9,113 nucleotides of DNA, from contig UQFW01000056.1 in the NCBI GenBank assembly GCA_900540405.1, positions 1-9,113 on the forward strand. The letters are read 5' to 3'. Shown here in pieces: positions 1 to 5,186 of this stretch (position 1 is its first letter; every line of letters begins with the position of its first letter). A program made the translations under genes and the position numbers. The notes beneath the pieces were generated by a model. That model did no database searches, was not told where the DNA came from, and saw nothing but the letters and a program-made list of their open reading frames with translations. The stretch is from Candidatus Avelusimicrobium faecicola (GTDB lineage: Bacteria; Elusimicrobiota; Elusimicrobia; Elusimicrobiales; Elusimicrobiaceae).

Positions 1-138
1 ATTTATAGAATATCTTGGATTGCAAGCGCTTGTTTTTCTTCCCTTATCCTTTTCTCTTTTTGCAGTAAACACGCAATTCCGGCCCGCTTTTTGCCGTTTT
101 TGGTCTTATTTTCGTTGGAAACTATGGGCTTTTGAGGA
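1..138. other. Left flank with no supportable gene
   Basis: I see no gene I can support here. On the minus strand a frame is open from about 158 down to a TAA at 5-3. It encodes a Lys/Arg/Glu-rich peptide of about 51 residues but has no ATG, GTG or TTG start, because a TAG at 161-159 closes it upstream. It could be the remnant tail of a gene cut by the adjacent repeat array, or chance. A plus-strand TTG-started frame (20-238) has a hydrophobic beginning but no ribosome binding site and runs into the repeat, so I do not call it. Confidence 0.4.
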
Positions 139-644
139 ATACCGTGGGCACACGCGCGCTAGCGCGGAGGTATCCGACCGGAGGAACAACAACGAAATGA
201 AAGAAATTAGGAAGAAATACCCCCGGCGGGAGAATTAATTTTCACGCCACACAAAATACTTTTAAGTGCAGTTTTTGCAACATTACAACCGCGAATGGGT
301 TTTCAAACTAATTTTTTTCAGTTCTAGGCGTGACGACGGGAGGGATACCGTGGGCACACGCGCGCCAGCGCGGAGGTATCCGACCGGAGGAACAACAACG
401 AAATGGAAAAAATTAGGAAGAAATACCCCCGGCGGGAGAATTAATTTTCACGCCACACAAAATACTTTTAAGTGCAGTTTTTGCAACATTACAACCGCGA
501 ATGGGTTTTCAAACTAATTTTTTTCAGTTCTAGGCGTGACGACGGGAGGGATACCGTGGGCACACGCGCGCCAGCGCGGAGGTATCCGACCGGAGGAACA
601 ACAACGAAATGAAAGAAATTAGGAAGAAATACCCCCGGCGGGAG
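139..644. repeat. 206-bp tandem repeat array overlapping the tRNA-Arg 3' end
   Basis: The array has about 2.5 copies with an exact period of 206 bp: 139-344, 345-550 and a partial copy at 551-644. Copies 1 and 2 differ at only three positions that I can see (160/366, 200/406, 203/409), so the duplication looks recent or homogenised. The structure is X-Y-X-Y-X. X is 94 bp (139-232, 345-438, 551-644) and Y is 112 bp (233-344, 439-550). Each X ends in the 14-mer acccccggcgggag. In the last copy this 14-mer is the acceptor and T-arm 3' strand of the tRNA-Arg gene. Each X also begins with a GC-rich inverted repeat. Partial copies of a tRNA 3' end are typical of tyrosine-recombinase attachment sites, but no integrase is present in the window. 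Simple tandem duplication of the tRNA flank is the alternative. Confidence 0.9.
343..381. repeat. GC-rich inverted repeat inside each repeat unit
   Basis: The arms GGATACC (343-349) and GGTATCC (375-381) enclose an inner 5-bp stem of alternating G and C with a 4-nt loop. The same structure recurs perfectly at 549-587. It recurs with one arm mismatch (GAATACC) at 137-175, where the inner part is the palindrome gcgctagcgc. It could be a REP-like palindrome, a recombination-site fold or an RNA hairpin downstream of the tRNA. No T-run follows it directly, so it does not look like an intrinsic terminator. Confidence 0.6.
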
Positions 645-703
645 TTGAACTCGCAACCTTCTCCTTAGGACGGAGCCGCTCTATCCATTTGAGCTACGGG
701 GGC
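630..703 (-). tRNA. tRNA-Arg (anticodon CCT)
   Basis: The minus strand folds as a 74-nt cloverleaf. The 7-bp acceptor stem is GCCCCCG with CGGGGGT (one G-U pair), the D-stem is GCTC/GAGC, and the anticodon loop is GTCCTAA with CCT at positions 34-36 after the invariant T33. The variable loop is 5 nt, the T-loop is TTCAACT, and the discriminator is A. CCA is not encoded. Two stem irregularities show: G27-A43 at the base of the anticodon stem and A52-C62 in the T-stem. It would decode AGG. Its 5' end is 9 bases after the sigma-factor stop codon, so it is probably cotranscribed with that gene and processed out. Its last 14 bases are shared with the downstream 206-bp repeat units. Confidence 0.93.
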
Positions 704-712
704 GTAAAGGGT

Positions 713-1966
713 TTACTTTTTAAGTGTCTTTTGGGCCGGCTTTTTGGCCGCCTTTTTAACGGCTTTTTTTGCACCGCTTTTTGGGGCGGGCTTAACGGCT
801 TTGGGGGCCGTTGCTTTTCCGGCGGCGCGGGCGGATTTGTTTTTTACCGCCGCAGTGCTTGCTTGTTTTTTGGAGCCCTGCGCGCTGGCCTTTTTAGCCG
901 AAGTGCTTGCCGCGCCTTTTTGTGCCGGCGCGCCGGTCTTTTTAGCCGGAGCGGATTTTTTAAGTGGCGCACTTTTTTGTTGGGCGGCGCGGGCGGCCTC
1001 GGCCATGCGCTTTCTAATCAGCCGCGCCAAGGGGCTGCGGTCAATTACTTCGCCCAAAATATTGGTTTTTTGGTGGTGCGTGTGCATGGCGCTATGCAGT
1101 TTGCGCGTGCGGAAATCCGTTGCGTTCATTTCCAAAATGCCCGCTTTTTGGGCCGCACGGCGCAACGTCATTACGGCGCGCTCCTCTATTTGGCGCACCC
1201 GCTCGCGCGACAGGCCCAGTTTTTCGGCTACTTCGCCCAAAGTTTTGGGCTCGTTATCCGCCAGGCCATAGCGCATAATTAAAATTTCTCTATCGCGCGG
1301 GTTCAAAAGTTCCATACTTTTTTTGATAGTTTCCTGGTTTTCCGTTTGCAAAAACACATCATGCGGGTTGCCTTTGCCGTCGTCGGAAATCATATCTTCC
1401 AAAGTCAGTTCTTCTTCGTCATGCACCAAAGATGTTAAAGAATCCACCCCTTTGGCCGCGCTTAAAGTGTCCATGATGGACTTAACCTGCCGCGCCGTTA
1501 AATTAAGCTCTTGGGCCATTTCGTTCAAGGACGGGTCCCGCCCGTTGGCCTCTTTTAAGTTGTTCCACGCGCGGAACCACTTTTTCAAATTCCCCCACGC
1601 GTGCGACGGTATTTTGATAGAGCCGGATTGTTCCTCTATATATTTGCGGATGTACTGCTCAATCCAATACACGGCATAGGTGGAAAAACGGTAGCCTTTT
1701 TCCGGCTCAAATTTATCAATGGCTTGCAAAAGGCCCAAATTGCCTTCTTCTATCAAGTCCATTAAATCCATACCGGGGCGCTGGAAGCGTTTTGCCGTGG
1801 GGATAACCAGCCGCAAATTTAATTCCATCATTTTATTTTTGGCTTCTTTATCGCCTTGTTTAATGCGTTTCCACAACGCGGCAATTTCTTCGCGGTTCAG
1901 CTCTTGGGTCACTTGGCCCAAATGCTTGAAATATTCGTTTACGCTATCCAGAGATTCGTTTTCCAT
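713..1966 (-). CDS. Sigma-70 family RNA polymerase sigma factor with histone-H1-like tail
   Basis: The 417-aa product directs RNA polymerase to promoters. Region 1.2 is at about residues 6-40 (DSVNEYFKHLG) and region 2 at about 45-115 (LRLVIPTAKRF, DLIEEGNLGLLQAIDKFEPEKG, then FSTYAVYWIEQYI). Region 3 is at about 116-215. Region 4 is at about 218-273, with a helix-turn-helix LGLSRERVRQIEERA that binds -35 elements. There is no region 1.1. Region 2.4 departs from the housekeeping sequence (YAVYWIEQYIRK where primary sigmas have YATWWIRQAITR), so I favour a group-2, RpoS- or RpoH-like alternative factor over the primary sigma. After a basic linker (about 274-330), residues 331-417 are almost entirely Lys, Ala, Pro, Ser, Gly and Gln, like histone H1 or AlgP tails. 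The ATG at 1966 is the only reasonable start before region 1.2. It has no Shine-Dalgarno sequence and sits 7 nt below a -10 box. tRNA-Arg follows 9 bases after the stop. Confidence 0.93.
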   Translation of the reverse strand: MENESLDSVNEYFKHLGQVTQELNREEIAALWKRIKQGDKEAKNKMMELNLRLVIPTAKRFQRPGMDLMDLIEEGNLGLLQAIDKFEPEKGYRFSTYAVYWIEQYIRKYIEEQSGSIKIPSHAWGNLKKWFRAWNNLKEANGRDPSLNEMAQELNLTARQVKSIMDTLSAAKGVDSLTSLVHDEEELTLEDMISDDGKGNPHDVFLQTENQETIKKSMELLNPRDREILIMRYGLADNEPKTLGEVAEKLGLSRERVRQIEERAVMTLRRAAQKAGILEMNATDFRTRKLHSAMHTHHQKTNILGEVIDRSPLARLIRKRMAEAARAAQQKSAPLKKSAPAKKTGAPAQKGAASTSAKKASAQGSKKQASTAAVKNKSARAAGKATAPKAVKPAPKSGAKKAVKKAAKKPAQKTLKK

Positions 1967-1973
1967 ATATTAA

Positions 1974-2002
1974 ATCATATCATACTTTGGCGTAAGGCTC
2001 AA
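1974..2002 (-). promoter_or_regulatory. Sigma-70-type promoter of the sigma-factor gene (leaderless)
   Basis: On the minus strand a TTGAGC box (2002-1997) is followed by a 17-nt spacer and TATGAT (1979-1974). Only 7 nt (1973-1967) separate the -10 box from the ATG at 1966, so the predicted transcript would start at or next to the start codon. No purine-rich ribosome binding site is present. A second, overlapping TATGAT (1984-1979) would give a 12-nt spacer and is less likely to be used. Confidence 0.65.
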
Positions 2003-2250
2003 AATAAAAACGTAAAAAGGGGCCCCACTTTTTTTGCAAAACCCTAATTTGCCGGATTGTTTTGTTTTTGTAAGGCCCGGAAGCAGCGCGCTTATGGGGC
2101 ATTGGGCGCGCTATTTACGCATAGCAACCCCCTTTTATGCCGTTTGAATTTACGCGGCTCCTGCGGGCGGTTAGCGCGCTTTCCGGCTGTTTTATTATTT
2201 TACACCCCAAAAGCAAAATCTTCTTTTTTAGCGCTACAAGGTCTGCCGGG
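2003..2250. other. Intergenic region without a recognisable gene
   Basis: This stretch lies between the sigma promoter and the terminator of the lipoprotein gene. No convincing coding frame is present on either strand. A plus-strand TTG-started frame at 2057-2488 reads through the terminator and into the antisense of the lipoprotein gene, so I take it as noise. The clearest structure is an inverted repeat, AGCGCGC (2085-2091) and GCGCGCT (2106-2112), with a 14-nt loop. The palindromes GGGGCCCC (2019-2026) and AGCGCGCT (about 2173-2180) are also present. A short untranslated RNA is possible but unsupported. Confidence 0.45.
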
Positions 2251-2290
2251 AAAACCCCATAAAAAAAGACCCCTTTTTATGGGGCCTTTT
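2251..2290 (-). terminator. Intrinsic terminator after the lipoprotein gene
   Basis: The perfect 11-bp stem CCCCATAAAAA (2255-2265) and TTTTTATGGGG (2274-2284) has an 8-nt loop and is followed by TTTT in the minus-strand direction. It starts about 20 nt after the lipoprotein stop codon, so it most likely ends that transcript. T-runs occur on both sides, so it could act in both directions. Confidence 0.8.
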
Positions 2291-2306
2291 TGGGAGCGCT
2301 TAAAAT

Positions 2307-2813
2307 TTACTCTTTATATTCAAATCCGCGTGCTTTTAAGGCGTCGCACACTTGGCGCCCGACGGCGCTGGCCGGGTGACAGTATTTATACACAATGTGC
2401 GGTTGGTGTACGGTTTGAATCCCCAAAGAATACAATTCCGCCGCCGCGCCTTGAGCCGTTTTTTGAGGGTTTCTGCGCCACAAAGTAGCGGTGGTTCCCC
2501 CCACCAAATTGCCGCTATCCGTTTGCATATTCAGGCTTAAAATATAATCCATCGTATACGCATCCGAACCGGCAAACGCATAGCCGGGCAGTTGCATATC
2601 AATTAAATCCAGCACATGCTCGGCGGAGGTTTCAAAAAGTACCTTGTCCGTATTGTGATAATAACGGTGCATCCGGGCCGAAACTTCTTCCAACAGGGTG
2701 GCGGCCTCTTGCGCTTTGGCAAGTTCTTCCTGCGGTTTTAAGGCGGCGCGCCCGGCACACCCGCCCACGCACACGCAAAACCCTAATACAGCTAATAAAG
2801 TATGTATTTTCAT
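2307..2813 (-). CDS. Small putative lipoprotein, possibly pilin-like
   Basis: The product is 168 aa and I do not recognise a named family. The N-terminus is a short signal peptide (MKIHTLLAVLGFCVCVGGC) whose VGGC at residues 16-19 fits a lipobox. Cleavage before C19 would leave a lipid-anchored periplasmic or outer-membrane protein. Residues 26-50 are an amphipathic Ala/Glu-rich helix leading into RMHRYY. A globular part follows with DLIDMQLPGY (about 69-78) and a C-terminal pair C145 and C156 in the context GRQVCDALKARG. The order of a long helix, YY, a DxDxxLP-like stretch and a late VC-x-x-L motif recalls the globular domain of type IV pilin-like proteins, but there is no prepilin cleavage site, so that link is tentative. 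The gene has its own -10 box and a downstream terminator, so it is monocistronic. The ATG at 2813 is chosen because it begins the signal peptide. Confidence 0.75.
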   Translation of the reverse strand: MKIHTLLAVLGFCVCVGGCAGRAALKPQEELAKAQEAATLLEEVSARMHRYYHNTDKVLFETSAEHVLDLIDMQLPGYAFAGSDAYTMDYILSLNMQTDSGNLVGGTTATLWRRNPQKTAQGAAAELYSLGIQTVHQPHIVYKYCHPASAVGRQVCDALKARGFEYKE

Positions 2814-2820
2814 ATTGAAT

Positions 2821-2826
2821 ATTATA
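2821..2826 (-). promoter_or_regulatory. -10 box (TATAAT) of the lipoprotein gene
   Basis: A consensus TATAAT on the minus strand ends 7 nt before the ATG at 2813. There is no Shine-Dalgarno sequence in the gap. The -35 region is poor: at 17-nt spacing the hexamer is GTTTTT, which is also the T-run of the upstream terminator. The spacing predicts a leaderless or nearly leaderless mRNA, the same arrangement as at the sigma-factor gene. Confidence 0.6.
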
Positions 2827-2843
2827 ACCTATTTTCCGCATAC

Positions 2844-2873
2844 AAAAACAGGGCCCTTGGGGAGCCCTGTTTG
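2844..2873 (-). terminator. Intrinsic terminator after the carboxyltransferase gene
   Basis: On the minus strand the 9-bp arms AAACAGGGC (2872-2864) and GCCCTGTTT (2854-2846) enclose a 9-nt loop, and the second arm runs into a T-run (TTTTTG). It lies about 20 nt after the carboxyltransferase stop codon and directly upstream of the lipoprotein -10 box, so it separates the two transcription units. Confidence 0.85.
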
Positions 2874-2893
2874 CAAATCGGCCGCGTGGCGGC

Positions 2894-4498
2894 TTACAGC
2901 GGGATATTGCCTTTTAACGGATTTTTGGACGGAGTGCGTTTGTGGCGCAACACCTGGAAAGCGCGGATAATTTTTCCGCGCGCTTCCGCCGGTTCAATAA
3001 TCTCGTCAATAGAGCCGTTGGAGGCCGCCTGATACGGAGAGGCAAACTTGTTGGAATATTCCGTGGTCAGTTTTTCCTTCAAAAGCTCTTTTTTCTGCGG
3101 GTCGGTTTCCGCTTTCAAATCGCGCGAATACAAAATTTCCACCGCGCCGCGCGGGCCCATAACGGCAATTTCCGCACTGGGGAACGCAAAGTTGAAATCC
3201 CCGCGCAAATACTTGGAGCCCATGGCAATATACGCGCCGCCGTACGCTTTGCGCAAAACGAGCGTCACTTTGGGGATAGACGCTTCCGAATACGCATAAA
3301 GCAGTTTGGCCCCATGACGGATAATGCCGCCGTGTTCCTGCTGTACGCCGGGCAAATAACCACCGATGTCCACCAACGTCAACAGCGGGATATTAAACGC
3401 ATTTAAGAAGCGGATAAAGCGGGCCGCTTTGTCGCTGGCGTCGCAATCCAACGCGCCGCCCAAACAGGCCGGGTTGTTGGCTACCACGCCCACTACTTCG
3501 CCGCCCATGCGGATAAACCCGGTGACGACGTTTTTGGCAAAATTCTGGTGGATTTCAAAAAAGCCGAAGTCGTCCGCCAACCGCCAAATAACATGATGAA
3601 TACGAAACGCCTTTTTGGGGTCCATTTCGCACACGCGTTCCAACACGTGTACCGGGCGGTCCATAACATCGGACGTAGATTCCAACGGGGCTTTTTCATA
3701 GCAGTTTTGGGGCAGGAAAGTAAGCAGTTCGCGCACTTGGCGGAAGCAGTCCTGCTCGGACTTGGCTACAAATTGGCACACGCCGCTTTTTTCGCTATGC
3801 GGGTGGGAGCCGCCCAACGTGTCAAAATCCACTTCTTCGCCGGTGGCCGCTTTTACCACGCTCGGCCCCGTGACGAACATGTGGCTAATGCCTTCCACCA
3901 TAAAAATAAAATCGGTCAGCGCCGGGGAATATACCGCGCCGCCCGCGCACGGCCCTAAAATAACGGAAATCTGCGGGATTACGCCCGAGGCTTTGACGTT
4001 GCGGTAGAAAATTTCGCCATAACCGTTTAAGCTGTCCACCCCTTCCTGAATACGGGCACCGCCGGAATCCAACAGGCCGATAACCGGCACTTTGGCTTCC
4101 AAGGCGCGGTCCATTAAATCGGCAATTTTGCGCGCGTGCGCCAGCCCCAACGAGCCGCCCAACTGCGTAAAATCCTGCGCGTAAACGGCTACTTCGCGCC
4201 CGTTAATGCGGCCAAAACCGGTAATTACGCCGTCGCCCTTGATGTGTTTGTCTTTTACACCAAAATCACTGCAGGAGCTTTCCATTAAACTGCGGATTTC
4301 AAAAAAGCTGTCCTGGTCCAACAAATAAGAAATACGTTCCCGCGCGGTAAACTTGCCCTTATCTTTTTGGGCTTTGATACGGGCTTCGCCCGCACCTTTC
4401 AGCGCGTCTTGAGAAATCTGGCGGAATTTAACCAAACTGGCCGGAGCGGGCCGGTCTGATTTTTTATCCTCTCTGGGGTCTTCAAATAGTTCAATCAT
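2894..4498 (-). CDS. Acyl-CoA carboxylase carboxyltransferase (beta) subunit
   Basis: The 534-aa product has the usual length for the PccB/AccB/MmdA family. This subunit transfers carboxylate from carboxybiotin to an acyl-CoA, or runs the reverse in decarboxylases. Both crotonase-like halves are complete. The N-terminal half has KGKFTARERI (about 48-56), DSGGARIQEG (144-153) and the first oxyanion hole in GPCAGGAVYSPALTD (182-196). The C-terminal half has NNPACLGGALD (341-351), GGIIRHGAKLLYAY (390-403), RKAYGGAY (416-423) and FPSAEIAVMGPRGAVEI (439-455). Residue I424 directly follows GGAY. Aspartate is usual there in propionyl-CoA enzymes and isoleucine in the broader AccB type that accepts acetyl-CoA, so malonyl-CoA synthesis is plausible. 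DIGGYLPG (377-384) replaces the usual DVPGFLPG. No biotin carboxylase or biotin carrier is in the window. A GGAGGG ribosome binding site precedes the ATG at 4498. The gene lies 52 bp after the phosphopantetheinyl transferase gene, suggesting extender-unit supply. Confidence 0.93.
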   Translation of the reverse strand: MIELFEDPREDKKSDRPAPASLVKFRQISQDALKGAGEARIKAQKDKGKFTARERISYLLDQDSFFEIRSLMESSCSDFGVKDKHIKGDGVITGFGRINGREVAVYAQDFTQLGGSLGLAHARKIADLMDRALEAKVPVIGLLDSGGARIQEGVDSLNGYGEIFYRNVKASGVIPQISVILGPCAGGAVYSPALTDFIFMVEGISHMFVTGPSVVKAATGEEVDFDTLGGSHPHSEKSGVCQFVAKSEQDCFRQVRELLTFLPQNCYEKAPLESTSDVMDRPVHVLERVCEMDPKKAFRIHHVIWRLADDFGFFEIHQNFAKNVVTGFIRMGGEVVGVVANNPACLGGALDCDASDKAARFIRFLNAFNIPLLTLVDIGGYLPGVQQEHGGIIRHGAKLLYAYSEASIPKVTLVLRKAYGGAYIAMGSKYLRGDFNFAFPSAEIAVMGPRGAVEILYSRDLKAETDPQKKELLKEKLTTEYSNKFASPYQAASNGSIDEIIEPAEARGKIIRAFQVLRHKRTPSKNPLKGNIPL

Positions 4499-4525
4499 GT
4501 GCCCTCCAAAAGCTGTTATGTATAT

Positions 4526-4554
4526 ATTTTACCAAATCTGCGGCGTTGTATCAG
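4526..4554 (-). promoter_or_regulatory. Probable promoter of the carboxyltransferase gene
   Basis: On the minus strand CTGATA (4554-4549) is followed by a 17-nt spacer and TAAAAT (4531-4526). The -35 hexamer overlaps the TGA stop of the upstream gene. The predicted start would give a leader of about 20 nt that carries GGAGGG (4506-4501) just before the ATG. Cotranscription from upstream is also possible, since no terminator lies between the genes. Confidence 0.5.
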
Positions 4555-5174
4555 CGCGCATACGCGGCGGAGAACATAAATCCGGCGGGTTCTTCGTGTG
4601 TTTGCAGGGTGATTTGCGGCGCGCCTAAACGTTGGTACACCTGCAAGGCTTTGCCGTAAAAAGCAATCTGTTGGCCCGCACAGCGCAAATCAAAGCTGTT
4701 TAAGGTCAGCCCGGTGCCCAACAGTTTTACCACGGCTTCTTTGCGGGTCCATAAAGCGGTTAAAAAAGCGTCATCCATGGCCGTAAGCTCTTGCGGGTGG
4801 AAAAAATCTTCCGCCCACGCGCTGATACGGTGCTGGATTTTTTCTAAATCAATCCCCAAAAAGCGGCACTCTTGGCTGATGGCCGCCGCCGCCCAACCGT
4901 GGCTATGCGTAATGCTGTACGCCCATGTAGCGCTTTCCCCCCGCACCAAAAGCTGCGGTTTGCCGCTGGTTTCTTGCGGGAGGACTTCCACTTGCGTTAA
5001 AGACACCCGCGCCGCTTGTGCCGCCAATGTTTTTAACGCAAGTCTGCCCCCGAGCCATTCGGTTCTGCGCTTGGGGAATTTTAACGTTTGGAAAAACGCC
5101 AACTCCTTTTCGCTCAAAACACGGTCGGCCGGGGGCAGACTGGATAAATCAACAAACTTTACTTGATACAACAT
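4551..5174 (-). CDS. Sfp-type 4'-phosphopantetheinyl transferase
   Basis: The 207-aa enzyme transfers 4'-phosphopantetheine from CoA to carrier proteins, and its length is normal for the Sfp/PfaE class. The family motifs are in order: SGKPQL (70-75), RRTEWLGGRLALK (36-48), SITHS (87-91), LGIDLEKI (106-113), FFHPQEL (124-130) and LWTRKEAVVKLLGTGL (141-156). D109, E111 and E146 match the magnesium ligands of the family, and K145 and K150 fit the WxxKEAxxK signature. It starts 12 nt after the stop codon of the synthase gene. Its start region is weak: only GGGG stands in for a ribosome binding site, inside the 12-bp palindrome AACCCCGGGGTT that also holds the upstream stop codon. Translation is therefore probably coupled to the synthase. 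The obvious substrates are the three ACP domains next door, which carry Thr rather than Ser at the modification site. Confidence 0.95.
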   Translation of the reverse strand: MLYQVKFVDLSSLPPADRVLSEKELAFFQTLKFPKRRTEWLGGRLALKTLAAQAARVSLTQVEVLPQETSGKPQLLVRGESATWAYSITHSHGWAAAAISQECRFLGIDLEKIQHRISAWAEDFFHPQELTAMDDAFLTALWTRKEAVVKLLGTGLTLNSFDLRCAGQQIAFYGKALQVYQRLGAPQITLQTHEEPAGFMFSAAYAR

Positions 5175-5186
5175 GAAACCCCGGGG

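Noticed and set aside
197..444. 13-codon micro-ORFs in each repeat (197-238, 403-444) preceded by GGAGG
   Set aside because: GGAGG lies 12 nt before the ATG, which is too far. The peptide largely translates the antisense of the tRNA tail, and in the third copy the frame changes.
139..644. CRISPR array
   Set aside because: Repeats recur every 206 bp and the whole period is repeated, spacers included. CRISPR arrays have short repeats with unique spacers, and no cas gene is present.
689..1282. Plus-strand 197-aa frame
   Set aside because: It is antisense to the sigma factor tail and tRNA. Its composition mirrors the Lys/Ala-rich codons, and it has no ribosome binding site or recognisable domain.
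2071..2112. Signal recognition particle RNA hairpin (ggcccggaagcagc resembles the conserved tip)
   Set aside because: The GGAA is followed directly by GCAGC, so the closing strand of the tip helix is missing and no matching 3' arm is present.
2057..2488. Plus-strand 143-aa frame from a TTG
   Set aside because: It runs through the terminator hairpin and the antisense of the lipoprotein gene, with no ribosome binding site and no domain.
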